This document shows, one piece after another, positions 1 to 8,510 of a DNA stretch of 64,000 nt. This DNA is from Achromobacter piechaudii NBRC 102461 (GTDB taxonomy: Bacteria; Pseudomonadota; Gammaproteobacteria; Burkholderiales; Burkholderiaceae_B), in contig NZ_BCTK01000005.1 of NCBI RefSeq assembly GCF_001571245.1, positions 124,001 to 188,000 on the forward strand, written 5' to 3'. Position 1 is the stretch's first letter. Every line of letters begins with the position of its first letter. A program made the position numbers and the translations under genes. The notes under the pieces were generated by a model, which worked only from the letters and a program-made list of their open reading frames with translations, was not told where the DNA came from and searched no databases.

Positions 1-284
1 TGCTGAGTGCAGAACGCGCTCATTCGTTCGGTCTGGTCAACCGCCTGACCGAACCGGGCGGCGCGCTGGCCGGCGCGCTGGAACTGGCGCGCGCCATCGT
101 CGAGAACGGCCCGCTGGCCGTGCAGACCGCCAAGAGCATCGTGGCGCAGTCGGGCGACTGGGACCAGGAAGGCATGTTCGACCGCCAGCGCCCGCTGATC
201 GCGCACATTTTCACGTCCGCCGACGCCAAGGAAGGCGCGACCGCTTTCGCGGAAAAGCGCAAGCCCGTATGGCAAGGCAAATAA
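1..284 (+). CDS. Enoyl-CoA hydratase/isomerase family protein, C-terminal part (5' truncated)
   Basis: The reading frame is open from the first bases of the window (codons from position 3) and ends at TAA 282-284, giving 93 residues. The order LSAERAHSFGLVNRL, a helical region and the ending FAEKRKPVWQGK is typical of the C-terminal third of crotonase-fold proteins: the trimerisation helices and the closing 'F..KR.P.W.G' motif. The catalytic part lies outside the window, so the reaction (hydratase, isomerase or other) cannot be told. An intrinsic terminator follows at 308-332, so this is the last gene of its transcript. Confidence 0.85.
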   Translation, partial: LSAERAHSFGLVNRLTEPGGALAGALELARAIVENGPLAVQTAKSIVAQSGDWDQEGMFDRQRPLIAHIFTSADAKEGATAFAEKRKPVWQGK

Positions 285-307
285 AATAAGCTGTATCCCA
301 TCATGTG

Positions 308-332
308 CGGCTGGCTCGGCCAGCCGTTTTTT
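308..332 (+). terminator. Intrinsic terminator after the crotonase gene
   Basis: An 8-bp perfect GC-rich stem (CGGCTGGC / GCCAGCCG) with a 3-base loop is followed directly by six T residues at 327-332. It sits 24 bases after the crotonase stop and 28 bases before the fumarase start. Either fumarase has a promoter overlapping this hairpin, or it depends on readthrough. Confidence 0.8.
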
Positions 333-360
333 CACGTTTTTTCCGACTTAGTCATTCGCC

Positions 361-1884
361 ATGTCCGTCATCATTAAAGAAGAAGACTTCATCCAGTCGA
401 TTGCCGATGGCATTCAGTTCATCAGCTACTACCACCCCGTCGACTACATCCGTCACCTGGCGCGCGCCTACGAGCGCGAGGAAAGCCCCGCCGCGCGCGA
501 TGCGATGGCGCAGATCCTCACCAACTCGCGCATGTGCGCCGAAGGCAAGCGTCCGCTTTGCCAGGACACCGGCATCGTCAACGTCTTCCTGAAGATCGGC
601 ATGAGCGTGCGCTTCGACACCAAGCGCACCCTGCAGGAACTGTGCGATGAAGGCGTGCGCCGTGGCTACCTGAATCCGGATAATCCGCTGCGCGCCTCCG
701 TGCTGGACGACCCGCTGTTCGCGCGCAAGAACACGCGCGACAACACGCCCTGTATCCTGCACGTCGAACTGGTCCAGGGCGACAAGGTCGACGTGCAAAT
801 CGCATCCAAGGGCGGCGGTTCGGAAAACAAATCCAAGTTCGCCATGCTCAACCCCAGCGATTCGCTGGTGGACTGGGTGCTCAAGACCGTCCCGACGATG
901 GGCGCCGGCTGGTGCCCGCCGGGCATGCTCGGCATCGGCGTGGGCGGCACCGCTGAAAAAGCCATGCTGATGGCCAAGCAGTCGTTGATGGAAGACATCG
1001 ACATGTACGAACTGCTGGCTCGCGGCCCGCAGAACAAGCTGGAAGAACTGCGCATCGAGCTGTACGAAAAGGTCAACGCGCTGGGTATCGGCGCGCAGGG
1101 CCTGGGCGGCCTGACGACCGTGCTGGACGTCAAGATCAGCACCTTCCCGACGCACGCGGCCTCCAAGCCCGTCGCCATGATCCCGAACTGCGCCGCTACG
1201 CGCCACGCTCACTTCGAACTGGACGGCACGGGCCCCGCGCGCCTGGATCCGCCGTCGCTGTCCGAGTGGCCGGAAGTGCACTGGGCGCCGGACTACAACA
1301 AGTCCAAGCAGGTCGACCTGAACACGCTGACCAAGGAAGAAGTGGCCAGCTGGAAGCCGGGCCAGACGCTGCTGCTGTCGGGCAAGATGCTGACCGGCCG
1401 CGACGCCGCGCACAAGCGCATCCAGGACATGCTGGCCAAGGGCGAACCGCTGCCCGTGGACTTCACCAACCGCGTGATCTATTACGTGGGCCCGGTGGAT
1501 CCGGTGGGTGACGAAGTGGTCGGCCCCGCCGGCCCCACCACCGCCACGCGCATGGACAAGTTCACCGACATGATGCTTGAGAAGACGGGCCTGATCTCGA
1601 TGATCGGCAAGTCCGAACGCGGCCCCGTCGCCATCGAAGCCATCAAGAAGCACGGCTCGGCCTACCTGATGGCCGTGGGCGGCGCGGCTTACCTCGTGTC
1701 CAAGGCCATTCGTGGCGCCAAGGTGCTGGGCTTTGCCGACCTGGGCATGGAAGCCATCTACGAATTCGACGTGAAGGATATGCCGGTGACCGTGGCGGTG
1801 GACGCCAAGGGCACCTCGGTCCACACGACCGGTCCGAAGGAATGGCAAGCCAAGATCGGCAAGATCCCCGTCGCCGTCGCCTAA
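361..1884 (+). CDS. Class I fumarate hydratase (iron-sulfur)
   Basis: The 507-residue protein is a complete class I fumarase with N- and C-terminal domains in one chain. It should interconvert fumarate and malate in the TCA cycle in the cytoplasm. The three expected [4Fe-4S] ligands are visible: Cys67 in LCQDTG, Cys185 in GWCPPGMLGIGVGG and Cys277 in PNCAATRH. The C-terminal part holds the family pattern GPTTATRMD and GKSERG. The length matches family members of about 505-510 residues. The enzyme should be oxygen- and iron-sensitive, in contrast to the iron-free class II fumarase at 36407-37801. It appears to be a single-gene unit with terminators on both sides. Confidence 0.95.
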   Translation: MSVIIKEEDFIQSIADGIQFISYYHPVDYIRHLARAYEREESPAARDAMAQILTNSRMCAEGKRPLCQDTGIVNVFLKIGMSVRFDTKRTLQELCDEGVRRGYLNPDNPLRASVLDDPLFARKNTRDNTPCILHVELVQGDKVDVQIASKGGGSENKSKFAMLNPSDSLVDWVLKTVPTMGAGWCPPGMLGIGVGGTAEKAMLMAKQSLMEDIDMYELLARGPQNKLEELRIELYEKVNALGIGAQGLGGLTTVLDVKISTFPTHAASKPVAMIPNCAATRHAHFELDGTGPARLDPPSLSEWPEVHWAPDYNKSKQVDLNTLTKEEVASWKPGQTLLLSGKMLTGRDAAHKRIQDMLAKGEPLPVDFTNRVIYYVGPVDPVGDEVVGPAGPTTATRMDKFTDMMLEKTGLISMIGKSERGPVAIEAIKKHGSAYLMAVGGAAYLVSKAIRGAKVLGFADLGMEAIYEFDVKDMPVTVAVDAKGTSVHTTGPKEWQAKIGKIPVAVA

Positions 1885-1901
1885 GCCTCGTTGACGACAG
1901 A

Positions 1902-1933
1902 ACGGCCGCTGATAGTCAGCGGCCGTTTTTTTT
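1902..1933 (+). terminator. Intrinsic terminator after class I fumarase
   Basis: An 11-bp perfect stem (ACGGCCGCTGA / TCAGCGGCCGT, loop TAG) is followed by eight T residues at 1926-1933. It starts 17 bases after the fumarase stop codon and precedes the convergent CoA-transferase gene. Confidence 0.92.
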
Positions 1934-1952
1934 GAAGGCAGGCGATCGCACC

Positions 1953-3176
1953 CTAACGCGGCCGCTTGAACGCCTCGATTGCTTCCGGTGACTTGCCCAG
2001 CACCTCGCGCAGCACTTGCTCGGTGTGTTCCCCCAGCAGCGGCGGCGCGCGCCGGTACACCACCGGCGAATCCGAAAACCGCAGCGGACTGGCCGTGACC
2101 GGCGCGGTGACGCCCAAGGGGTGCGGGATCTCGCGGCGCAACTGCCGCGCCTGCGACTGCGGATGCGCGAAGGATTGCGCGATGTCGTTGATGGGACCGC
2201 AGGGCACGCCCACCGCTTCCAGCTTGTCGATCCAGTCGTCGCGGCGGCCTTGCAGCATGATCGTCGTCAGCAACTCGATCAGTACTTCGCGGTTCGTGAC
2301 ACGCAGCCGGTTGGTCGCAAAACGTGGATCGTCGCCCAGCTCGGGCGCGCCGATCGCGCGGCAATAGGCGCGGTACTGCGATTCGTTGCCCGTGGCCACG
2401 ATCAGATGGCCGTCGCTGGCGGCGAAGACCTGGTAGGGCACCACGTTCTGATGCGCATTGCCCGCTCGCGACGGCGCCACGCCCGAGTTGAAGTAATTGG
2501 AATTCTGGTTCGCCAGCAGCGCCACGTGGCTGTCCAGCAGGGCGATGTCCAGATGCTGTCCCAAGCCGCTGCGGTGGCGCTCTTGCAGCGCCGCCAGGAT
2601 CGCCACGGTGGCGTACATGCCCGTCACGATGTCCGTGACTGCCACGCCCGCCTTCTGCGGACCGCCGCCTGGCAGGTCGTCGCGTTCGCCGGTAATGCTC
2701 ATCAGCCCGCCCATGCCCTGGATCATGAAGTCGTAGCCGGGGCGCTGCGCGTAGGGGCCGTCCTGCCCGAAGCCCGTGACCGAGCAGTAGATCAGGCGCG
2801 GGTTGATCGCTTTGAGGCTGTCGTAGTCCAGCCCGTACTTGGCCAGCCCACCCACCTTGAAATTCTCGACCAGGATGTCGCTGACCGCCGCCAGCTCGCG
2901 GATCAGCGCGGCTCCCTCGGGCGTGGCCATGTCGGCTTCCACCGAGCGCTTGTTGCGGTTGGCGCTGAGGTAGTAGGCGGATTCGCTGGTGTCCTGCCCG
3001 TCGCCATCCTTCAGGTACGGCGGGCCCCAGGCGCGCGTGTCGTCGCCCACCAGCGGGCGTTCGATCTTGATGACGTCGGCGCCCAGGTCGGCCAGGTTTT
3101 GCGTGCACCACGGGCCGGCCAGGATGCGCGACAGGTCCAGCACGCGTATGCCGTCAAGCGCAGGCGGCCGCGTCAT
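1953..3176 (-). CDS. Class III (CaiB/BaiF) CoA-transferase
   Basis: A 407-residue family III CoA-transferase, which moves CoA from an acyl-CoA donor to a free acid through an enzyme-bound mixed anhydride. The N-terminal motif LDLSRILAGPWCTQNLADLGADVIKIERP and the block around Asp182 (TDIVTGMYA), the expected aspartate nucleophile, are present. The ATG at 3176 overlaps the stop of the upstream MaoC gene by 4 bases (ATGA), which decides the start over a longer open frame. It is the last gene of SDR-MaoC-CoA-transferase, so it probably activates or recycles the acid degraded by that operon. The substrate cannot be read from sequence. Confidence 0.9.
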   Translation of the reverse strand: MTRPPALDGIRVLDLSRILAGPWCTQNLADLGADVIKIERPLVGDDTRAWGPPYLKDGDGQDTSESAYYLSANRNKRSVEADMATPEGAALIRELAAVSDILVENFKVGGLAKYGLDYDSLKAINPRLIYCSVTGFGQDGPYAQRPGYDFMIQGMGGLMSITGERDDLPGGGPQKAGVAVTDIVTGMYATVAILAALQERHRSGLGQHLDIALLDSHVALLANQNSNYFNSGVAPSRAGNAHQNVVPYQVFAASDGHLIVATGNESQYRAYCRAIGAPELGDDPRFATNRLRVTNREVLIELLTTIMLQGRRDDWIDKLEAVGVPCGPINDIAQSFAHPQSQARQLRREIPHPLGVTAPVTASPLRFSDSPVVYRRAPPLLGEHTEQVLREVLGKSPEAIEAFKRPR

Positions 3177-4033
3177 GATTGCACCGTCGCGGTGCCGTGG
3201 CTCATGACCACCACGTCGCGCTCGCGCGAGCGCGCCAGGAACTGGATCTGCCCCTGCGGCCCGCGCCAGATGTCGCATTGCAGCGTTTCGCCGGGATACA
3301 CCGGCGCGGAAAATCGCGTGTTCAGGCTGGTCAGGCGCGAGGCGTCGTAGTCGCAGCAGCTTTTCACGATGGCATGCGCGGCGACGCCGTACGAGCACAG
3401 CCCATGCAGGATGGGTTTGGGGTAGCCGGCCTTACGCGCGACCTCGGGGTCGACGTGCAGCGGGTTGGGATCTGCGTTCAAGCGATATAGCAGCGCGGCG
3501 TTGGGCGCGACGGCCAATTCGCAGCGCAGGTCCGGCTCGCGCGTGGGCGTGGGGGGTAAGGGATCGGGGCTGGCGTCGCCCTGTCCAAAGCCGCCATCGC
3601 CCCGGCAGAACGTGCTTTGCTGCAAGGTGGCCAGGCACGCGCCGTCCTCGCCGTGCAGCGTGCGTTCCGTGACGACAATGGCGCCTTTGTCCGCGCCCTT
3701 GTCGATCACGTGCGTGTTGCGGCTGCGGCTGCTGATCTGCCCTGCGGGCGGCAACGGCGCGTGCACGGTGAGCCGTTGCTCGCCATGCACCACCTTGACC
3801 CAATCGATGCTGGAGCGCGGGTCCCGCACCCAGAAGCCGGGATAGGCCAGCACCACGCCCATCGTGGGAAACGCCTGCAAGCCCTCTTCGTACACGTAGC
3901 GCAGTTGGCGCGTGTCTTCGGGGTCCTGGCCCAGGCCGATGCCCAGCGCGTACAGCATGGTGTCTTTCTGGTCGTAACGCTGACGGACCTCGTCAAAGCG
4001 CCAGTCTTTCACGGTGGTGTAATCCAGCGGCAT
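3173..4033 (-). CDS. MaoC-like 2-enoyl-CoA hydratase (double hot-dog)
   Basis: A 286-residue protein of the MFE-2 hydratase type (MaoC N-terminal half plus catalytic C-terminal half). The hydratase 2 motif is clear near residues 190-230: YRLNADPNPLHVDPEVA, then PKPILHGLCSYG, containing the conserved Asp/His pair and the HGL turn. It should hydrate trans-2-enoyl-CoA to the (R)-3-hydroxyacyl-CoA. The family also includes steroid side-chain hydratases such as actinobacterial Hsd4B, of similar length. It lies 7 bases after the SDR stop and overlaps the CoA-transferase start. Together, hydratase and SDR mirror the two catalytic halves of peroxisomal multifunctional enzyme 2. Confidence 0.88.
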   Translation of the reverse strand: MPLDYTTVKDWRFDEVRQRYDQKDTMLYALGIGLGQDPEDTRQLRYVYEEGLQAFPTMGVVLAYPGFWVRDPRSSIDWVKVVHGEQRLTVHAPLPPAGQISSRSRNTHVIDKGADKGAIVVTERTLHGEDGACLATLQQSTFCRGDGGFGQGDASPDPLPPTPTREPDLRCELAVAPNAALLYRLNADPNPLHVDPEVARKAGYPKPILHGLCSYGVAAHAIVKSCCDYDASRLTSLNTRFSAPVYPGETLQCDIWRGPQGQIQFLARSRERDVVVMSHGTATVQS

Positions 4034-4040
4034 GGCGGTC

Positions 4041-4955
4041 TCAGATAGGGTCCCAGTCGATCACGTCGGGCGAGCGCTCCAACGCGTAGAAGTGCTTGCG
4101 CATGGCGGGCACGGCAATGTCGGCGATGCGTTCGGGCGTCCAGCCTTCGCTGTGATGCACCGTGCGCAGCGGGCGCGGCTGGCTGATCAGCATGATCTCG
4201 TTGGCGCGCACCGCGAAGATCTGTGCGGTGATTTCGCTGGCCGCATCGCTGGCCAGGTACACCGCCATCGGCGCAACCTTGCCTGCCTCCATCTTCTTCA
4301 ACTTTTCCACGCGCGCTTTTTCTTCGTCGGTCTCGGCCGGAATCGAGCTGGTCATGCGGCTCCAGGCAAAGGGCGCGATGCAGTTCGAGCGCACGTTGTA
4401 GCGCGCCATGTCCAGCGCGATGGACTTGGACAGTGCGACGATGCCCAGTTTTGCGGCGGCGTAGTTGGCCTGTCCGAAGTTGCCGATCAGGCCCGACGTC
4501 GACGTCATGTGTACGAAGGCGCCCGATTCCTGTTCGCGGAAATACGGCGCGGCCGCGCGGCTCATGAAGAACGAGCCGTTCAGATGCACGTCGATCACCT
4601 GACGCCATTCCTCTTCGCTCATCTTGTGGAAAACGCGGTCGCGCAGATTGCCGGCGTTGTTGATGACGGCGTCGATACGGCCGTAGGCGTCGATGGCGGT
4701 CTGCACGACACGGCTGGCGCTGTCGTAGGCGGCCACGCTGTCGGTGTTGGCCACCGCTTGTCCGCCCGCTGCCGTGATTTCTTTCACGACGGCCTGCGCC
4801 GGGCCTTCTGCCCCGCCTTCGCCCGTCAGCGACACGCCGATGTCGTTCACCACTACCTTCGCGCCAGCCTCGGCCATCGCCAGCGCAATGCTGCGCCCGA
4901 TGCCGCCGCCCGCGCCGGTGACAACCACTACCTTTCCGGAAACGATGCCGCTCAT
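4041..4955 (-). CDS. Short-chain dehydrogenase/reductase, 3-hydroxyacyl-CoA dehydrogenase type
   Basis: A 304-residue classical SDR. The Rossmann motif VTGAGGGIGRS lies near residue 15, followed by NNAGN, catalytic Ser in the TSTSGLIG region, and YAAAK (Tyr and Lys of the YxxxK pair). The long segment NDIGVSLTGEGG after the second strand is typical of MFE-2 (17-beta-HSD4) type enzymes, supporting oxidation of a 3-hydroxyacyl-CoA next to the MaoC hydratase. The ATG at 4955 is preferred over an ATG 27 bases upstream because AAGGAG stands about 8 bases before it. It is the first gene of the leftward operon and faces a LysR regulator. Confidence 0.9.
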   Translation of the reverse strand: MSGIVSGKVVVVTGAGGGIGRSIALAMAEAGAKVVVNDIGVSLTGEGGAEGPAQAVVKEITAAGGQAVANTDSVAAYDSASRVVQTAIDAYGRIDAVINNAGNLRDRVFHKMSEEEWRQVIDVHLNGSFFMSRAAAPYFREQESGAFVHMTSTSGLIGNFGQANYAAAKLGIVALSKSIALDMARYNVRSNCIAPFAWSRMTSSIPAETDEEKARVEKLKKMEAGKVAPMAVYLASDAASEITAQIFAVRANEIMLISQPRPLRTVHHSEGWTPERIADIAVPAMRKHFYALERSPDVIDWDPI

Positions 4956-5024
4956 TGAATTCACTCCTTTGCTGCGGCGCACGCGCCGCCGATGGAAAAC
5001 AGTTCCGTATCAACCGGTCTGGTT

Positions 5025-5041
5025 CATGGGAATAGCCCATG
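5025..5041. promoter_or_regulatory. Candidate LysR operator between SDR operon and LysR
   Basis: The perfect inverted repeat CATGGG-5-CCCATG lies in the 150-base divergent region and contains the T-N11-A spacing (T5027 to A5039) expected of LysR-type operators. Binding is inferred only from position and symmetry. Confidence 0.4.
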
Positions 5042-5105
5042 GTAGATTCGTGGCGGCATTCGAAGAATTCAAAATTAGAAATGCCCCCCTTCTGCGTGGT
5101 GGAAC

Positions 5106-6005
5106 ATGAGACATGATCTGACGGACCTGCGTTTGTTCTTGAACGTGGGCGAAACCCTCAACCTGACCCGGGCCGCGGAACGCACGTTCCTGTCCTTGCC
5201 GGCGGCAAGCGCCCGGGTCAAGCACATGGAAGAAGCCTTCAAGGCGCGCCTGCTGGTGCGCCTGGCTACGGGCGTGGCGCTGACGCCGGCGGGCGAAGTG
5301 CTGCTCAAGCACGCCAACGCCGTGTTCCGCCAACTGGAATGCCTGAACGCCGATCTGCAACCCTACGCCAGCGGCCTGAAAGGGCGCTTGCGTTTGCTGG
5401 CCAACACCACCGCCACCAATTCGTTCCTGGCCGATGCGCTGTCCACCTTCCTGGCGGAAAACCCTGACGTGGACGTCGAGCTTGAAGAGAAAATTTCTGG
5501 CGACATTGTCATCGCCATCCGCGCGGGCGCGGGCGACCTGGGGCTGGTGGCCGGCAACATCGACGTCGAAGGGCTGGACGTCACGCCTTTGTTCCGCGAC
5601 GAGCTTACCGTGGTGACGGCGCTGGACCATCCTCTGGCGGCGTCGAAGTCCGCGCACTTCGTGGACCTGGTCGACGCCTACCAATTCGTGGGCATCCACC
5701 CCGACAGCGCCATCCAGACCTTTCTGGAAGACATCGCCAGCGGTCTGGGCAAGCGCCTGTGCCAGCGCGTGCACGTGGGCAGCTTCGAAGCGGTGTGCCG
5801 CATGGTCGAGGCGGGCGCGGGCATCGCCGTCGTGCCGCGCGCCTGCGCCGCGCGCTACAGCCGCCCCAATGCGCTGCACGTGCTGAAACTGGAAGACTCC
5901 TGGGCCTTGCGCGACCGGCTGCTATGCCGCCAACGTGGCCGAGACCTGCCCAGCTTTGCCGAATGCTTTATCGAACACGTGCAACGCGCGGCGCGCGGAC
6001 AGTGA
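5106..6005 (+). CDS. LysR-family transcriptional regulator
   Basis: A 299-residue LysR-type regulator. The winged helix-turn-helix covers residues 5-65 (LRLFLNVGETLNLTRAAERT, then ASARVKHMEEAF), and the rest is the two-lobed co-inducer domain. It is transcribed away from the SDR/MaoC/CoA-transferase operon across 150 bases containing a palindromic candidate operator, so that operon is its likely target. The effector is unknown and may be a CoA-ester or the free acid of the pathway. Confidence 0.92.
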   Translation: MRHDLTDLRLFLNVGETLNLTRAAERTFLSLPAASARVKHMEEAFKARLLVRLATGVALTPAGEVLLKHANAVFRQLECLNADLQPYASGLKGRLRLLANTTATNSFLADALSTFLAENPDVDVELEEKISGDIVIAIRAGAGDLGLVAGNIDVEGLDVTPLFRDELTVVTALDHPLAASKSAHFVDLVDAYQFVGIHPDSAIQTFLEDIASGLGKRLCQRVHVGSFEAVCRMVEAGAGIAVVPRACAARYSRPNALHVLKLEDSWALRDRLLCRQRGRDLPSFAECFIEHVQRAARGQ

Positions 6006-6330
6006 ACGTCAGACACCGGGCGGCCTGGCCGACCCTCTGCGCAGCTCCAACGCTCCACCCGCAAGCGCATAGAACAAGCGTGGAAGTCCCCCTTGTCCTC
6101 GTCCCTTTGGCGGTCGGCCAGATGCGGTAGCCGCTCGCCGCGCCAAAAATTGTGTCCGCTCACCGAACATTCAGCGCACGCGAAAGAGGGGCTTTTGAAA
6201 ATGTGTAGCGGCGAATCGCGGCGCTCGGAAAATAATAAAAAAGCGTGAACAGAACACGCTGAGAAAAAATGCGGCGGGCGGAGGTTGCATTGGCCTGATC
6301 GCGAATAACACCGAGACTCAGGAGACTGCA
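6006..6330. other. Intergenic region without a gene
   Basis: This 325-base stretch between LysR and the Bug receptor contains no convincing coding frame on either strand. It is GC-rich at first and turns AT-rich from about 6195, where a promoter for the receptor gene would be expected, though I cannot assign clear -35/-10 boxes. It holds a leftward-oriented terminator-like hairpin at 6237-6260. Confidence 0.5.
6237..6260 (-). terminator. Terminator-like hairpin on the antisense strand
   Basis: A 6-bp stem (AGCGTG / CACGCT, 7-base loop) is followed, reading leftward, by a T-run (complement of 6237-6241). No leftward gene ends here, so it may stop antisense transcription or be chance. Confidence 0.3.
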
Positions 6331-7326
6331 GTGATAGATCCTCAACGCCGCCGCGTCATCGCGGGGCTGGGCGCCGCATGCGCCTCGGCCGTGCTGCCCA
6401 CGTTGTTCCCGACCTTGGCCCGCGCCGCGACGTGGCCCGGCCATGCCGTGACATTCATCGTGCCGTTTCCGGCCGGCGGCCCCGTGGACACCACCGCCCG
6501 CTTCACCACGCAGCCGCTGGGCCAGATGTGGTCGGTGCCCACCGTCGTGGACAACAAGTCGGGCGCGGGCGGCATCGTCGGCGCGCAGTTCGCGGCCAAG
6601 GCCGAGCCCGACGGCTACAACTTCTTTTTCGCTTCCATCCACCACGCGGTGCTGCCCAGCCTGCGCAACAACCTGACCTACGACATCACCACCGATTTCG
6701 TGCCGGTCGGCATGGCGGCCGTGTTCCCCATCGTGCTGGTGGTCAACGCCGCGCTGCCCGTGAATACCGTCAGTGAATTGATCGCCTACGCCAAGAAGAA
6801 CCCGGGCAAGCTGTCGTTCGGCTCGTCCGGCACGGGCGGCGGCACGCATCTGGCCGGCGAACTGTTCAACGCCATGGCCGGGGTCCGCATCCAGCACGTG
6901 CCGTATCGCGGCAGCGCGCCGGCCATGCAGGACCTGCTGGGCGGACAGGTGCAGGTGATGTTCGCCGACGGCCCGTCCGCCGTGCCGCATCTGAAGGGCG
7001 GCAAGGTGCGCGCGCTGGGCGTGGGCAACCCCACGCGCTCGAGCATGCTGCCCGACGTGCCCACCATTGCCGAGTCGGGCCTGCCCGGCTACGAGGCCTA
7101 TTCCTGGAGCGGCGTGATGGCGCCCAAGGGCACGCCGCCCGACATCGTCAAACGCATGAACGCCGACATGGTGAAGGTGCTGTCGGACCCGGCCACCGCC
7201 AAGGCATTGATCGCGGCGGGCGCCGAACCCAAGCCCGGCACGCCCGAGCAGTTTGGTACGTTCGTGCGCGATGAGATCGTCAAATGGCGCGACCTGATCA
7301 AGACGGCGAACATCAAGCTGGAGTGA
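6331..7326 (+). CDS. Bug/TctC-family periplasmic solute-binding protein
   Basis: A 331-residue tripartite tricarboxylate transporter receptor. The GTG start at 6331 is preceded by AGGAG and gives a leader MIDPQRRRVIAGLGAAC ending in ARA-A near residue 32; the RRR makes a Tat signal possible. The mature part shows the family pattern: FPAGGPVDTTAR at the ligand loop, KAEPDGY, and GSSGTGGGTHLAGELF. It should bind an organic acid in the periplasm. No TctA/TctB membrane subunits are adjacent. The start is inferred from the ribosome-binding site, as no suitable ATG exists. Confidence 0.9.
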   Translation: MIDPQRRRVIAGLGAACASAVLPTLFPTLARAATWPGHAVTFIVPFPAGGPVDTTARFTTQPLGQMWSVPTVVDNKSGAGGIVGAQFAAKAEPDGYNFFFASIHHAVLPSLRNNLTYDITTDFVPVGMAAVFPIVLVVNAALPVNTVSELIAYAKKNPGKLSFGSSGTGGGTHLAGELFNAMAGVRIQHVPYRGSAPAMQDLLGGQVQVMFADGPSAVPHLKGGKVRALGVGNPTRSSMLPDVPTIAESGLPGYEAYSWSGVMAPKGTPPDIVKRMNADMVKVLSDPATAKALIAAGAEPKPGTPEQFGTFVRDEIVKWRDLIKTANIKLE

Positions 7327-7522
7327 CGGGTGATGGAATAGGTCAGACCAGATCGAGCTGAGTCGAATAACGCGGGCCACGGAATTCGGATTGTGGTCCC
7401 GCCGACGCAGGACTACGTCTTGCGCCATCCGCATGAAAGCACCAGGCAGGGATCGGGCATGGGCTTGCCGCAGCGATGGGCGGCCAGCTCGGACTTCGCG
7501 CCCGCCATCGTTTCATCACAAC

Positions 7523-8491
7523 CTAGCCTGCCGCCGCCACCATCGCCGCCCGCGCGCTTCGATACTCCGCTTCCAACTGATCCACCAGCGTCCCGATCGA
7601 CAATACCTCCTGCGCCGCGCCTACGCCTTGTCCGGCGCTCCAGACATCTTTCCAGGCCTTGGGCCGCGAATGCTTGTCCATGTTCGCGGGGGGCGCATCG
7701 CCGCTGCGCGACAACGCGACGGGGTCCAGCCCCGCCGCCTGGATGCTGGCAGACAGGTAGTTGGCGGGTACGCCGGAGAAGTACGGCGTGTAGGTCACGT
7801 CCGCAGCTTGTGCTTGCAGCACCATTTCGCGATAGGCGTCTCCGGCCAGCGATTCCTGCGTGGCGATGAAGCGCGTGCCCATGTAGGCGAAGTCGCAGCC
7901 CAGGACCTGCGCGGCCAGCACGTCCTTGCCATGGCTGATGCAGCCCGACAACGCCAGCGGGCCATCGTAGAAGGCGCGGATTTCGTTGATGAGCGCGATC
8001 GGATTGATCTGGCCGGCGTGTCCCCCCGCGCCCGCCGCCACCAGGATCAGTCCATCCACGCCGGCCTCCAGCGCGCGCTTGGCGTGACGCACATTGGTGA
8101 CGTCGTGATAGACCTGCCCACCATAGGGGTGGACGGCCTGCACCACGGCTTCGGGTGCGTGCAATGAGGTGATGATGAGCGGCACGCGACGCTCGGCGCA
8201 GATGGCCAGGTCGCCCTGCCAGCGCGGGTTGCTGGGGTGGATGATGAGGTTCACGCCGTAGGGCGCGACTTTGGCGGCAGGGTTGGCGCGGCGCGCGGCG
8301 GCCAGGCCGTCTTCGATGCGCGTGATCCAGTCCTGCAACTGTTCCTGCGGACGGGCGTTCAGCGACGGAAAGGTGCCGATGATCCCCGCCGCGCACTGCG
8401 CCACGACCAGCTCGGGCCCGGAGACGAGGAACATGGGGGCGCCGATGATCGGCAGGCGGGTCTGGGCGCGTAGCGCAAGCGGAGGATGCAT
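7523..8491 (-). CDS. NPD-family FMN oxidoreductase (nitronate monooxygenase-like)
   Basis: A 322-residue TIM-barrel flavoprotein of the 2-nitropropane dioxygenase family. Visible marks are the N-terminal substrate/FMN loop PIIGAPMFLVSGPELV, the phosphate-binding VAAGAGGHAGQ near residue 165, and LGCDFAYMGTRFIAT. Members include nitronate monooxygenases but also CoA-thioester flavin reductases of steroid ring degradation (IpdC type) and enoyl reductases. Given the surrounding CoA-ester genes, a reductase or dehydrogenase acting on an acyl-CoA is as likely as nitronate oxidation. The ATG at 8491 has GGAG 8 bases upstream. It follows a Bug gene by 19 bases in the same leftward operon. Confidence 0.82.
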   Translation of the reverse strand: MHPPLALRAQTRLPIIGAPMFLVSGPELVVAQCAAGIIGTFPSLNARPQEQLQDWITRIEDGLAAARRANPAAKVAPYGVNLIIHPSNPRWQGDLAICAERRVPLIITSLHAPEAVVQAVHPYGGQVYHDVTNVRHAKRALEAGVDGLILVAAGAGGHAGQINPIALINEIRAFYDGPLALSGCISHGKDVLAAQVLGCDFAYMGTRFIATQESLAGDAYREMVLQAQAADVTYTPYFSGVPANYLSASIQAAGLDPVALSRSGDAPPANMDKHSRPKAWKDVWSAGQGVGAAQEVLSIGTLVDQLEAEYRSARAAMVAAAG

Positions 8492-8510
8492 CAGAGGGCT
8501 CCGGTTAGGG

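Noticed and set aside
352-3111. Very long leftward open frame (over 900 codons) opposite fumarase and the CoA-transferase
   Set aside because: It is antisense to two clear genes, rich in His/Arg/Gly as expected from high-GC shadow frames, and shows no recognisable domain.
7327-7522. Possible gene remnant between the Bug and NPD genes
   Set aside because: 196 bases with no frame resembling a known protein on either strand; only generic GC-rich sequence seen.
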